A DNA stretch of 64,000 bases from Gonocerus acuteangulatus (GCA_946811695.1 OX328125.1:111327967-111391966); one strand, 5' to 3'; counted from the first letter of the stretch, positions 1 through 11,767 are shown. Notes: a model not told the origin generated them from the letters alone. Program-made: numbers and translations.

Positions 1-450
1 CAGATCGCTCAGAGGACTGTTGAGTATCTCTTCCAGGGCGTGAAGGTCCGACTGCTCTACGAGGACGTGAAGTTGCGTCTTCTTCACGACCCGATTCTCT
101 GTGAACTTCGCGCCGCCTTTGATCAAGCTTTGGAATGTGCTGACCACATTGTTTGCCGCTTCGCTGATGGTTTTCCTACGTCCAGATCGCTCCGGAGTCC
201 CGTCCCCCGTTGCTAATACTTCGAACTCTTCGTCGTCTTCAGGGCTGTAGACAGCAGGAGCTGCTGCGGATATTATGGTACCTGGGATTGTCGGGTCCGC
301 ATAAAGGCCGGCCACGTCCAGAGGGTTCAAGCCGTCCTTATCAGTGATATCTATTCGCGCCTTTTTGCTTATCAGATAATCCACGATGTTTATCAGACTC
401 TGTTTCGCAGCGATGTGCAGTGCTGTGCTTCCTTCCGTCACAGGCATAAG
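1..450 (-). CDS. TRPA-like channel gene B, exon 3 (cut by window edge)
   Basis: The minus strand is open for 150 codons after a polypyrimidine-AG acceptor at 451-452 and enters in phase 0. The first third is an ankyrin repeat (STALHIAAKQSLINIVDYLI, then LNPLDVAG), followed by an acidic linker and a second repeat-like segment (KTQLHVLVEQSDLHALEEIL). It corresponds to exon A3 of the neighbouring gene A (GRTALHLATERSYTKIVEFL ... LTPLDVAG), which fixes the family as an insect TRPA channel. The ankyrin part lies in the cytoplasm. The donor and later exons (channel domain, C-terminus) lie left of the window, so gene B is incomplete here. The subtype is undecided between pyrexia and TRPA5. Confidence 0.85.
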
Positions 451-855
451 CTGAAACGAGACAAAAAAAACTATAATAGTCAATTTATCAAAAAAGAAAT
501 AAATCAAGGTCAAGAAACAATAATAATAACAAATAACGCACATAATATGTGCGACATATTATGTCGAAGATTCTCATACTAAAACGATTCATAATCTGGC
601 GCCCAACTTGAGGACGAACAAGGAACATTAAAGCTCAATTTTAGAAAAAAGGAAAAGTTTTGAGATTATTATTTTATCTAAAAAAAAAAATCCACTATAT
701 GCATAGAAACATTATTAAATGGTCTCTATTATTATTTATAAGCACAAATATTTATAAATATATTCTGTTCACTCTAGCTGGATGGATAATGGACTGATTT
801 TAATAAATTACAAACATTATAGTCACCTGGTATTGAAGGTGTCACAAAATATTTC

Positions 856-895
856 GCCGACGTTTCGCTAGTCTTACTGCCAGCGTCCTCAGGGC
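856..895 (-). ncRNA. Hammerhead ribozyme motif (Penelope-type, minimal stem III)
   Basis: Read on the minus strand, the order is GCC, CTGAGGA (892-886), a stem II of six pairs with one G-T wobble (CGCTGG/CTAGCG), GAAA (866-863), CGTC, then GGC. This fits CUGANGA-stem II-GAAA-UH of a type I hammerhead. Position 7 of the core is free, so G there is tolerated. Stem I is at least three pairs (GCC/GGC). Stem III is almost absent, as described for hammerheads of Penelope-like retroelements. Predicted cleavage follows GTC at 861-859. No Penelope reverse transcriptase is visible nearby, so this is a remnant end or solo copy. Confidence 0.55.
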
Positions 896-2567
896 TTAGT
901 CTGAGAACCAGATATGCCGTACAGTGGTTCTGTGAGGGAAAAACCTCAAAACCGAAGGTATTCAATTACATTTTGATCTAACATTTAGTAGAACCTAATT
1001 TGTTGTAGAATACTGAAAAGGCATGAACACAAAACCTCTTTTTGTTGACGGTTTTCACACCGAGTAAAAATTTCAGTTTATAGTGAAAAGTAAAACAATG
1101 TTTTATACCACTTATTTTATTCCTAAAAAGTTGGTATTACCCAGAAAGTTTCGTGTGTATATGTAGTTTTTAAAGAATTTTCGTTTTATCCAAAATGTAC
1201 CATGAACTTGGTGCATTTAGGTTGTGAAAATATCTGTATTCATACTCAGTTATCCTTAGCTTTTTGGAGTAGAAATAAAAAGCGGTACTTAGCTATGGTC
1301 TCCGTATAGTTTTGCCTAAAAGTGCACGTTCTGAAGTTAGTGTCCAATAAATTTCATCGCCGTACTCGGCCGTATAAGTTCACAGCCTAATAAAATGAAT
1401 TGATGCGGTTATTTCACGAAAATCTAGTTATTATGTTCTGTAGAGAGTTGTTGAACAGTTTGTGATATCAAGTAACTTAACATTAACAGTGAGATAAAAC
1501 TAATAGCTCGTTTGAAACTGTCAATATTTATCCGTTACAAGCGAAAATTGTAATGAAGTTGAATACGTCGAGACCATTTAACTCTATTACATTGTTTGTT
1601 AATTTATTCAAATAAGGACTAGAAAATACATTTTGAAATATACATATCTCTACAAATTGAGTAAAATATGACATTTTCATATTGAATGCTTGCTATTCTT
1701 TACGGTTTTTGCAATATAAACCCCTTTTATCTCCCAAAATAATTATTCTGGCGAATTAGCAGCGGTCTCATTCGACTAGACACAAAAACGTACTTCAAAA
1801 ATGACCCAGAAATCAGAAAGATTCAAGTACCTACAGGTCTTTTTTTAAAAAAATCAAACGTTTGGCACCAATTTTCACCGGTAACCCCCCCCCCCCCCCA
1901 AAAAAAATTCTATTCGTACTTGAAAGGGAATCTACAAACTTAGCGCAATAATTATAAATGCCATTAATAATTCATTTCTTGATGATGTAATATTATTGTA
2001 TGTGTCTGAATATTTGATCTTGTTATGAACTGAGAAGTTTAGAAAGATGTATACATTAATAAGAAAGGGAAACGAAAACTAAAAATTCGTCGGTAAAGTT
2101 TGACAATGTGAATAATTAACTATTCCGAAATAGTTTCTTGTGAAACGTCTTTTAATATAGAAAACGAAAGTTTGTAAACTTCTGCCAATTACCAAATTAA
2201 ATATGGCTAACTAACAAATAGCTGTCATAATTTACATAAAAAATATAATTTTTTAATTATTTATTTTGTTTTATCCGTGTACCGGGACTGTAGATACCGT
2301 CCCAACCATAGAATATGTTCCTTCTCTAGTTTGCTCCGATTTGTACATTCGATAGTTTGACGTTGTAGGGACGGTATTTGAATAATGCCACTGTATCGTG
2401 CTCTATGGCTTATGAAAACTGAACTTTTCTAGTTTTCAAGGATTGCGTCATGAGATCAATGTCATAAGCGGGTTTCCTCCCTGTGGAGGGAAGAGGAAAA
2501 CGCGCTTAAACCGTTACCATTGAAACGTAAGAAAACTACAAAATGAAAAAAAGAAAAGAAAAAAATT

Positions 2568-2859
2568 CATGAACATAAATATGCATTACGTCCACCCGAC
2601 AAACCTATGTAATGTACTGTATAACATATAGTCTTCTTTTTCGTATATGGCCACCGCGCATGGGCGAACGCCAGTGGACACTTTTTTGATGACAGATACA
2701 GTCTTCTTTTTCGTACATGGCCACTGCGCATTCGCAAACGCCTGCATGGAAAAAACACTGCATGGCCTGCACCTGCGCGAACGCCATCGGACGCTTTTTT
2801 TGTGACACTATTTGATAACTTTTTTTTCAGTTTAGCCACCGCTAAAGCATATTCATGCT
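2568..2859 (-). mobile_element. hAT-like MITE with GCGCATGCGC-type repeats (copy 1)
   Basis: The ends carry inverted CATAAATATGC / GCATATTCATG and are followed inside by the same sequences as the better preserved copy at 50438-50922, in reverse orientation. The inside has short tandem modules containing CGCGCATG-type palindromes and the stretch TCTTCTTTTTCGTA. No clear target duplication is seen here because both flanks are A-rich. Confidence 0.5.
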
Positions 2860-3231
2860 AAAAAAAAAAATCCCGACTCGCAGTAACTTAGTCATGTTAA
2901 CCCATTTCCGTTCTTATCCCTAGTAATATTTGGAAAGCTTAAAATAGAAACAGTAGGTAAATACTTCGTTTTGATATTTCATTTACAAATGTTAACTTTT
3001 ACTCTGCGGAAGTATTTCGATGAAAAGCCAGTAATTCGCGCAATAATGCACAGGAAACTGACATTAGCCAAGCGGAAATAACTCGCTTCCGATTTAAATA
3101 GCAACACCTAATACGAACATTTACTTATCTTGTTTTACTGAATAAATTACAAATAAAAAACTAGAATAACCAATGGCCAATAATATAAAGCAAATCAAGA
3201 CAAAAACTCAGATCAGTCCCTAGGATCATTC

Positions 3232-3400
3232 AGTCTTGAATTAATTAATTAATGGGTACCTGCAAAGCGAAAAAGCAGGCGGCCGGATCATAGTACTGAC
3301 CACACTGTCTCCCTAGTCTGCCGTATGGTCAAGAATCAGGTACGTCTACAGTATCTGCCCCTCTGCGCCATTGTGGCCTGTTAAGGGACTGATTTTGTTT
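3232..3400 (+). repeat. tRNA-SINE family 1, 5'-truncated body
   Basis: Shares TTAATTAATTAATGGGTACC, the GGCGGCCGGATCATAGTACT module and CACTGTCTCCCTAG with full copies at 27887-28156 and 32902-33197. Here the tRNA-like head is missing and the 3' region is longer, reaching GGCCTGTTAAGGG. Confidence 0.6.
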
Positions 3401-3641
3401 TGTCAATTGGAATGAAATGGCTCACTTAGACGGTGTTAATGGTCATTTCTGACCTTTGGTGCCGTTCACTTTTTCTTCCTCATGACTCATAGATATAGAA
3501 ATAAGCAATAAAAAATTGAGCATGAATAACATTTCAAGGTTACTTTTGCGGGGGTTATTTTTTCAGATCACGCATTGGAGAATCATCTAGGCAACGGACG
3601 GGCATTATTTTTGTGACACCCTGTACATACTCTTGCAAAAT

Positions 3642-3800
3642 TAATGTTAGGGTCTCCCCTTGATCTAATAGGAGATGGTGGGTTCGATTCCCTCCGGCGG
3701 CTGGAATTTTTTCATCCCACGGGTCGTTGAGCACATTCCTCGCTGCACCTTGGATGCCGGCGCTAATGGCCTAGATGTCGTTTCGCCGTTAAAAAAAAAA
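3642..3800 (+). mobile_element. SINE with tRNA-like B box and CGCTAATGGCC tail
   Basis: A pol III B box (GGTTCGATTCCC) lies at about 3682-3693, and the element ends in GGCGCTAATGGCCTAGATGT, GCCG and an A-run. The same tail ends the 5S-headed SINE at 6935-7177 and the truncated insertion at 31312-31354. The head is degraded and no intact A box can be placed. Confidence 0.55.
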
Positions 3801-4084
3801 TTAAAAATGTTACTTGGCACTATTTTGCCCCGGCCCCTTCAATTGTAAACATGATAAATTTTCTCTTCTGCCTCTATTCATCATAATTACACCACTCAGG
3901 GCCTAGGATTCGGGGAGACCAGCTTTAACGCTTTAAAAATGAGTTTGTCAATAGTCTCTCGAAAAGCGAGATGATCTGAACTTCTGGTGAAAATTCTTGA
4001 GAATTATCGATCGAGAATTGTGTTGAATATTTATTAGATGAAAACAAGAAGAAGATACGAACAGTGAACAGCAACTAGCAGACG

Positions 4085-4752
4085 ATGAAGGACCACGTAG
4101 CTTTCACCAGGTTAACCCTCCGACTGTTCGGCATAGAAACGAAGAAAGACTGTTCTTACGGAACATTAAAAGGCTGGATCGGAATAACTATGATATCAAC
4201 GCTGTTCGTCTTTCACGGACTGGGATTCGCCAGGGGTTTCAGCAAGAGCGATTCAGCTGGCGCGGCTTTCGGTATTTCTTCATTTCTTGTCTGTTACTCC
4301 ATCATCATTAAGCTGATATTGCTGCAGAAAAAATGGAGACATTGCTACGAGGAACTGTTTCAATTTGTCGAAGGTTGGACTGTAAGGGATAATTCGTTCT
4401 CCAAGAAATTCGACAAAGTTTACCACACCATAATTATAACAACTCTAGTAAACATGTTGGCGTTCGTACTTTACCCTTTACTCACGATGAGCATGAAATC
4501 TTTCGAAAACGGTTACGACCCATTATGGGACGAACATACCATTACTGGTTTTACGGCTTCTTATTTCCTGCTAGTAGGAGCATGTTTTTACGCAGCCGTC
4601 ATTCAGGTAATTACGGATTACTTCGTTCTTCTATGCTATGTTGGATGCTTCAATCGTCTCGAGAGGGTAAAAACGAATTTTGAAAATATACAAAGCGAAG
4701 AGGACATGGATCTTCTCTTTGAAACTATTAGAGAACATCAGGAAACAATCAG
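4085..4752 (+). CDS. Insect odorant receptor (7tm_6), exon 1
   Basis: The ATG at 4085 follows an in-frame TAG at 4076-4078, so the start is well fixed. The exon gives 222 codons plus two bases and ends at CAG|GTGAGA. With exons 11444-11555, 11631-11738, 12603-12758 and 13818-13874 the coding length is 1101 nt, or 366 aa, close to the usual 370-400 aa of insect odorant receptors. This exon holds the cytoplasmic N-terminus and four hydrophobic segments: about 26-50, 58-80, 113-137 and 157-195. The family forms odorant-gated cation channels with Orco in the dendrites of olfactory neurons. The ligand cannot be told. The gene lies inside an intron of TRPA-like gene B on the opposite strand. No frameshift or stop interrupts it. 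Confidence 0.9.
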
Positions 4753-4860
4753 GTGAGATAGAAATGTTGATCAGAAAACTCTATGGACGTGAATGTCATG
4801 CGACATTTCGTGTTTCATAGAAGTTTACAGCCTCCAAATCTTAACCAATTTCAATGCATT

Positions 4861-4993
4861 TTTAGCACTTTCCTCCGAAGGAAAGTAGCTATTGAGGTTG
4901 GACTCATGACGGAATTTTTGAAAAATTTCTTCGAATCTTTATCGATCCTACCTAGTAGACACCGAAAATGACCCCCGTTAAAATTTATATATA

Positions 4994-5074
<81 letters not shown>

Positions 5075-5640
5075 CCGTTAACACGATAGCGGCCAGAGTT
5101 TTTGTTTTTTCTTCATGAAACGTGGTATATAGCGTTCAAATAGCAAACGATTGAACGAGTTCGTTAACCACCAAAATCGGTCCACCGGGAGGGGGGGTTT
5201 ACCCCAGACCCAAAACACTAATTTGACCATACCAGCCGTAGTTTTTGTTATATTTCAACGAAACTCGGTATTCGTTATTTTGATCTAAAGAGAGAATTCC
5301 GTTGTAAAAATAAACTAAATCGGTTCATTAGAAGGGGGGGTTTACTCCGGACCCACAATACCAATTTGCCACTGCCAGCCGTAATTTTTGTTACATTTCA
5401 ACGAAACTTGGTATTCGTGGTGGTAATCAACAGAGAAAAATGGGTTGTAAAAATAAACTAAATCGTGTTATTTGGAGGGGGGGTTTACTCCGGACCTGAA
5501 GTACTAATATACTCATAACGGTCGTAATTTCTGCTGTATTGTAACGAAATGCGGTATGCATCGTGGGTATCTCATGAGAAAGAAGTGTTGTAAAAATGAA
5601 GTAAATCGGTCTATTGGAAAGGAGGGTTTACTTTAAAGTC
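4861..5640 (-). mobile_element. Helitron-like element family D with (TA)n core
   Basis: On the minus strand the 3' end is a short hairpin (CTTTCC..GGAAAG) followed by GTGCTAAA, in keeping with a Helitron hairpin-CTRR end. Inside are a (TA)n block at 4984-5069 and three or four diverged tandem units of about 120 bp, each with a G-run and GTTTACTCCGGACC-like sequence. A second copy in the opposite orientation lies at 54160-54723. The 5' end is not defined. Confidence 0.45.
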
Positions 5641-5989
5641 TGTTTCATTACAATTAGCCAGCCAGACGTAGGTTCGCAAAGGCCCTACAGGGAGCGCTAT
5701 CTCCCACTAGAGGGACTGTATCCTGTTCCTGCGTCAGATCAAAAGACGGAATGTGAAGTTTTTGTGTATTTATTAAGTAGTACAGTATTAAGTATTAACA
5801 TAACTCTGGGAGCAAATTATTTACAAAATTAATAATTGGACAGTTCTCATAAGAAATGTAAATGAGCAGAACTATTTACGTTTTTATTTTATTTATATAG
5901 GTTATTTACAGCAAATTATTCAGTAATGTAGTCTACACTAAAAAAATTCTGAGGAAAGTGCTTAGTTATGCAGCTCCTGCGTGACGGAC

Positions 5990-6607
5990 TTTTTAAAATG
6001 AAAGATAATAAAATTTAAAACAACTTTTTCTAGCAAGATTTGTGTTTTTTTGTTTCTCTTGTTTATTAAATTACGTGTAAATAATTCACAAACTTTTACA
6101 ATTGAACATAAAATAACATTTCATTTTTCGTCTAACTTAATCTTTAATCGTTGAAATTAATCATCAAAATCCTGATTAGACAAGAAAAAACCAAAATCTA
6201 TTTTCAAATCATTCAAAAAGCATTTTTCATTGTTGAATAAAGATAAATTTACGTTTTGAAAATGTGAGTCTGATTTTTTCCAAGTATAATCAGGATTTGA
6301 ATGTTTATTTCAACGATATTTTTTTTTTGTTGACTATTTCCACATCGAAGTAACCCTACGATGTGGGAGTTTATTGTTTATTCTGCATATACCATGCATT
6401 TTTTGCATTTATGTGCGACTGTTAATTTCAGCGATATTAGTGCTAATATTAAGTTAGATGAAAAGTAAAATATTATTTTATGTTTAATTGTAAAAGTTTG
6501 TGAATAATTTACACGTAATTTAATAAACAGGGTAAAAAAAAAATAACTCTGGCTAGAAAAAGTTATTTTAAATTTTATTTGCATTTATTTAAAACAAAAT
6601 GCATTGA
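5990..6607. mobile_element. Foldback/MITE element with ~165-bp inverted repeats
   Basis: The left arm (about 6003-6165) and right arm (about 6425-6590) are reverse complements with scattered differences, for example around TTTATTAAATTACGTGTAAA and CAAACTTTTACAATT. The middle 260 bp is AT-rich with no gene. The end motif GCAGCTCCTGCGTGACGGAC just outside the left arm belongs to the GTCCG repeat family. No target duplication is seen. Confidence 0.55.
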
Positions 6608-6932
6608 AATCGGTTAAGATTTAGAGGCCTTTAGAGCCTTTTTTGAAACAAGACATGTCGTTTGACCCCACTGTGCACCAGAGAGGAAAAAATTGATTGC
6701 CAAAAGCGCTGAGTTCGATTCTGTAGTTAGTGATTTTCGCACTATATTAGCTACAGGATCTAAGAACTAGATGAATTTTTCCCCTGTTTCAAGGTTATTC
6801 CCATTAATTTAGGTCTTATGTCAGAATAATGGAAGTTTGGACAAATTACACACTACTATAATTGAGAGATATATAATTGTGAAAGATTGAGAAAAAAAAA
6901 TTATTATTATTAAGTTTTTTCTTCTCTACGAT

Positions 6933-6934
<2 letters not shown>

Positions 6935-7007
<73 letters not shown>

Positions 7008-7177
7008 GGCGCATCTACATCTTGGCCATTAGCGCCGGGCTATCTATAGGTTGTCACCCTTTTATAATGCCAACAGCACGTGGTCCGGTCCCCCATTCAG
7101 GTACTGACCACGCCCGACGAAGCTTAACTTCGGTGATCTACGGGAACCGGTGTATTCAACGTGGCTATGGCCGTTCG
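6935..7177 (-). mobile_element. 5S rRNA-headed SINE with full poly-A and 11-bp TSD
   Basis: On the minus strand the first ~109 nt (7177-7069) read as a nearly complete 5S rRNA: CACGTTGAATACACCGGTTC, then GATCACCGAAGTTAAGC, GTCGGGCGTGGTCAGTAC and GGGGGACCGG, with the internal pol III promoter (AAGTTAAGC box). A body (AAAAGGGTGACAACCTATAG) shared with the tRNA-headed SINE at 35936-36209 follows, then the CGCTAATGGCC tail and about 70 A's (plus-strand T run 6935-7005). CTCTACGATAG flanks both ends (6924-6934 and 7178-7188). This is SINE3 architecture, and the intact duplication marks one recent insertion. Confidence 0.85.
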
Positions 7178-7230
7178 CTCTACGATAGTTAACTGAGCCA
7201 CAAATCAGTCAAACTTGTCGACAAAAATTA

Positions 7231-7267
7231 GAGCGCTTTACAATGCTATAAGCATTGTAAAGCGCTC
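7231..7267. repeat. Perfect 17-bp stem hairpin at LINE 5' breakpoint
   Basis: The arms 7231-7247 and 7251-7267 are exact reverse complements around ATA. The hairpin sits where recognisable reverse-transcriptase sequence begins, so it may be a snap-back made during 5' truncation of the retrotransposon. Confidence 0.7.
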
Positions 7268-9150
7268 CTTGGGGATTTCAAGGTCCGATCTTGTCATTCA
7301 TAAAGAATTATCTACGCAATAGACGATGCCGAGGATAGGGTCAGCTCTATCAGATGAATTCCTACAGGAAAACGGAGTGCCTCAGGGAGGAGTTCTTAGC
7401 GCCACCCTGTTCAACATAGCAGTAGATTCGATCAGATCTTTCATCCCAAATACAGTGACCTACTGCCAATATGCTGATGACATACTCATCTACACTGCAT
7501 CCAAAGACGTAAACACAGCACAGGACCAACTACAAGACACATTACAGCGACTTCAACATTGGTGCTCCTTAACTGGGTTTAAGATATCCAAAGAAAAGTC
7601 AGCTGTATACTATTTACACGGAAGAGAACATTCCTCAACCCAAGACTGCAATTGTACAATTATTATTTACCAGTTGTAAATACAATTCAATTTCTCGGGT
7701 TGCTGTTTGATCGGCGTCTGACTTGGACCCCCCACTTAAAAGAACTCCTCAATAAATCTAAAAAATCACTTAATTTATTGAGGATTCTTAGCAATACGAA
7801 ATGGGGTGCTGACAGATGTTCTATGCTCACTTTCTATAGAGCATACACCAGGTCACTTCTGGATTATGGGTGTCAAGAATATTCATCTGCCAGTAAAAGA
7901 TCATTACAAATGTTAGACCCGATACATAACGCAGGAATCAGAATAGCGACTGGTGCATTCAGATCTAGCCCATGTGTCAGCTTGTATGTCGAAGCCAGCG
8001 AGCCGCCATTGGAGTACAGGCGTCAGGAATTTTGTTTAAGATTTTACACAAAACTCAATTTTCTAAATACACCATGCACACAAACATTAATACAAAACCC
8101 ATTTATAGCTATGTACAACCAGAAGGAAACGAGACAAAGACCACTGAACATAAGGATACTTGACTACTCAGCGAACACAGACCTACTGACCATTCCTACG
8201 TACACAAGACACCCGCAGACTTACTTACCGTGGAGAATAAATAACTTAGAAATTTACTTAAAATTATCAAAATTCCATAAAAACAGCCCTCTTTCAAAAC
8301 ATTTTTAAAAAAATGAGTTTAACTATCTTCTATCGTTGTATCCAGATGCACTCCTAGCATTTACAGACGGATCGAAATCTAGAGAAGGCACTGGATCAGC
8401 AGCTATAATGGGAAATTCTAAATTTGGAATTAAAATAAACAATAAATCAACCGTTTTTTCAGCAGAATTGCAGGGAATAGTTTTGGCACTGAAAAATATA
8501 ACAATAATTCCAAATAAGACAATTATTAAATGTTCAGATTCACTAAGTTCTCTACTCTCCCTCGTCAATGTATACGAGACACACACACTACTGACAGAGA
8601 TTCTTCAAGAAATACACGACTTACAAACTTACAGCATACAAGGTAGTGCTTCTGTGGATACCGGGACACATGGACATCTCAGGGAACACAGAAGCTGACA
8701 AATATGCTGAACAAACTGCAGAAAAATGTACAGTTGACGTGCAAGAATTAACGGTAACAGGACTTACACACTAACATAAAAACTTACTTACAAAATGAAT
8801 GGAAAAAAACGTGGACGAACATGACAAACAATAAACTAAGGGAAATCAAGAATACCGTTTGTGTTTGGCCCTCGAGCAACCGAACGAACAGAAGAGACGA
8901 GGTTGTCCTTACTCGATTGCGGATCGGGCATACGATACTGACACATCGCCACTTAATGACGAGACAGGACGGACCAGTTTGTGCCATCTGTAACACAAAC
9001 TTGACTATTAAACACATACTAACTGACTGCAAACAACGAGACAGATTAAACCTGCCATACGACATGACTGAACTCTTGACAGATGACAGTCCACACATAA
9101 ACACAATAATCACCCACCTCAAAGATACTAACATCTACAATCACATTTAG
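7268..9150 (+). pseudogene. Non-LTR retrotransposon (I-group-like) RT-RNase H fragment
   Basis: A 5'-truncated ORF2 broken by frameshifts. 7326-7680 has the reverse-transcriptase fingers/palm with GVPQGGVLSATLF and the catalytic YADD box. 7652-8308 continues through the thumb (FLGLLFDRRLTWTPHL). 8336-8698 is an RNase H domain (FTDGS, the acidic SAELQGI helix, CSDSLSS). 8821-9150 is the C-terminal region with RLRIGHT and a cysteine motif (CAICNTNLTIKHILTDC). RNase H after RT points to the I/R1/LOA group. It cannot encode a working enzyme. Related pieces lie at 25240-25527, 31353-31623 and 34774-35045. The 3' end passes into a (TA)n run at 9288-9342. Confidence 0.85.
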
Positions 9151-9285
9151 AATTCACACATTGTAGAAATTATAATAACATGTATGACTTAACGTGAAGT
9201 AAAGTAATGGACACTATATTTCAAAACTTTAAATTTCCAGGCTTTTTTCTAGGAAATTTTTTCTAATATATATGTCTATGTCTAT

Positions 9286-9346
<61 letters not shown>

Positions 9347-9494
9347 TTTGTCAGTGGTTTCTACCGCCAACATATGAAAAAGAGCGAATCGCTTCTTTCG
9401 CAAGCTCTTTATTCAATATAAATAAATAAATACAATGCTATAAGTTACGAATTTTAAATAAGCATGTGGAAGATCACTTTTCAAACTAGATGAG

Positions 9495-10123
9495 TTAACC
9501 CTTTCTGGACGGTGGGCTTCTCCAGCAGCCAGCACAAAGCCGTGACTGGCTGACGATGGCCTTCTCTAGCAGCCAGCAGAAAGCCGTGACTGGCTGACGG
9601 TGGGCTTCTCCAGCAGCCAACAGAAAGCCGCGACTGGCTGACGTTGGGCTTCTCTAGCAGCCAGCAGTAAGCCGTGACTGGCTGACGGTGGGCTTCTTTA
9701 GAAGCCACCTCACTCTATATCTTATAAGGACGGCCGCTTCTTTTCTTTTGTTAGTTCTATAAGAATGTATTTTTGTATAAATCGGTATTTGTTGTATTTT
9801 AAAAAGAGCAAATCTCCGTCGTTGCGATGCTCAAAAATTAAATTAAAAATAAATAAGGACGGCGGGCTTCTCTAATTCTTTTAGAAAATTAGTCAGATTT
9901 CTTAGTTTGAGACTTCTCGGAAAATGAAACATCGCAGCCCAGTCCTTCCTCAGCTCCAGGAAGTAATATTCAAGAGCATTCTAGGATTTCAACGAAGACG
10001 ATAGGCTTATTCCGAAGCGTAAACAATGTAATTTGCTGAGGAAGCATCCCAGTTTCCAGGGATATGTTTTGTATCAGTAGTACAAAGGTGTTACGTGGAA
10101 AGGTTTCTTCACTAATTAATGAA

Positions 10124-10205
<82 letters not shown>

Positions 10206-10360
10206 TATTACTAATAGGAGAATACAAATCTAAAAAAAAAAGACGAGCGGGCACGGAAGGGAGCTAGCTAGTAGCCGTCAGGAGGGACAGGCAGGTATCG
10301 GGAGGGTCCCGTCACAGGGTTCCCTCGCCCATACGACTGCTGCCGTCTCTATAGGGTTAA
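9495..10360. mobile_element. TTAA-flanked piggyBac-like MITE with 44-bp minisatellite
   Basis: TTAA at 9495-9498 and 10357-10360 bound ends CCCTTTCTGGACGG and CCCTATAGAGACGG (minus strand), imperfect terminal repeats in piggyBac style. At about 9511-9715 a 44-bp unit (GACTGGCTGACGGTGGGC..) repeats almost five times. A (TA)n block fills 10130-10201. There is no transposase. The open frame across the minisatellite is a by-product of its periodicity. Confidence 0.45.
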
Positions 10361-11443
10361 AGTAAAGATTATAACAAAAATCATCTGCTTTTACCTGCTT
10401 ATCCGATCATAACACCGGAATGAAAGGAAAGGATTAGAGTAGGCCTTTATTTGTTGCACAATCTAGTTTACCCTATTGGCTCAGATAATACATCTACCCA
10501 CGTAAGAAAATTATTAATGTGAGTTAAGTCTAGTTGCTAACATTGTTTAATCACGAGCTCCATCAAAATTAAATACCGCGTTTGTTTGAGTGCTTGTGGG
10601 TTCGCATAAAAACCTCGAAACCATTAAATATGCACTCAAAATACTTGTTGTAACTTGTTTTGATGAGTAAAACCCATACCGAAAATCTCAGACATTTTTA
10701 TTTTGCCAATATGCTTTCATTTCCTTATTAGTCCATCAACTTTAGACTGTGAAAGGTCCCACTAACAATTAAAAGAGAGAGAAAAAGAAGACATTGACAT
10801 ACCAAATAATTTGCATGAATTGCTCAAACACACATTGATAATACACTAAAATATCTGAAACTTAAAAATAAATTTCAACGTATTTAATGCGGTTTAATGT
10901 AATTAACTTGAAAATTTCTATATATTTTCCATTTTTAATGTTTTAATTTAATTATGTTTGTTTTATTATTTTTGCATGCCAAAATTTACTATTTTATAAA
11001 TAATCTTCCCAATTAGGTATAGTTTTTTTTATTTATATTTATATGTCATGTTTATGTGGTTCTGTAACATTGTTAGCATTGTTCGTGCATTGACTTGAAG
11101 AGCCAATCACCATGCAGAGATCTCTTTAATAAATAAACAAAGAAAATTGCCATTAAAATTTCAATACAAACAGTTAAACAGCGTAATTGTTTGTTCTTAC
11201 TCGAATGAGACCATCTCCAGATTTCTATGTTAATCCGTTCTCGAGATATTTTTCATTATTCGGCCTCGCTATCCAAATTTTTCTTGTCTATCTGAAAAAA
11301 AACTCTATGGACGTTAACAAAATTTAGTTAGTTTCTTGTCTATTTTTAATGTTAATTTAGCACATTCTTTAGCAAAATGTTATAAACTAGCCAACGCCTT
11401 AATTATACAGCTCTTACGTGACGGACTTTCTCCTATTTTCCAG

Positions 11444-11555
11444 AAAGCTTAAAGTGCTCTCGAATCCTACAAGTGGTTTCTACTCCTTCCAGATATTGCT
11501 AACATATGCCTTAGCAAGCTTGTTCCTGTTTTCAGCTCTTCATGAACTCCAAAGG
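11444..11555 (+). CDS. Odorant receptor exon 2
   Basis: The acceptor TTTTCCAG ends at 11443, and the first base completes the split Arg codon from exon 1. It encodes residues about 223-260, with a hydrophobic segment (FQILLTYALASLFLFSA) that is the likely fifth membrane helix. The donor GG|GTATGG leaves phase 0. The next intron (11556-11630) is only 75 bp. Confidence 0.85.
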
Positions 11556-11630
11556 GTATGGAACAATGTCGAGCGTAGCCTGAAATTTGGTTTTAGACTT
11601 AGATAAAAAGTAAGATATCTTCTATTTCAG

Positions 11631-11738
11631 GGAACCCTCAAAGGACCATCCATTTTCCTGAGGTATATCGTCGGAGGATTGACCATGTACGCCTACCTAC
11701 TTCTCTATTGCTGGACGGGACAGAATATAACCAACATG
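11631..11738 (+). CDS. Odorant receptor exon 3
   Basis: 36 codons in phase 0 between TTTCAG|GGA and ATG|GTAAGA. It carries the sixth membrane helix (IVGGLTMYAYLLLYCWTG) and ends in GQNITNM, matching the position where the family has its conserved YCxxGxxIT motif. Confidence 0.87.
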
Positions 11739-11767
11739 GTAAGAAATAACTCAAAAAGACAAACTTA

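Larger units (their letters stand above)
4753..11443 (+). other. Intron 1 of the odorant receptor
   Basis: A 6.7-kb phase 2 intron filled with mobile DNA: a Helitron-like element (4861-5640), a long-TIR element (5990-6607), a 5S-headed SINE, a LINE fragment and a TTAA-flanked element. The rest (10360-11400) is AT-rich with no recognised feature. It accounts for about two thirds of the gene's length. Confidence 0.8.

Noticed and set aside
4783..4971. Extra coding exon after odorant receptor exon 1
   Set aside because: It starts inside the intron after a clear GTGAGA donor, and its sequence belongs to the end of a Helitron-like element.
7069..7177. Functional 5S rRNA gene
   Set aside because: It is joined to a SINE body and poly-A inside a target duplication, and the 5S arms are not fully complementary, so it is a retroposed head.
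9481..9708. 75-codon minus-strand open frame with repeated SASHG-like peptides
   Set aside because: Created by the 44-bp minisatellite in a TTAA-flanked element.
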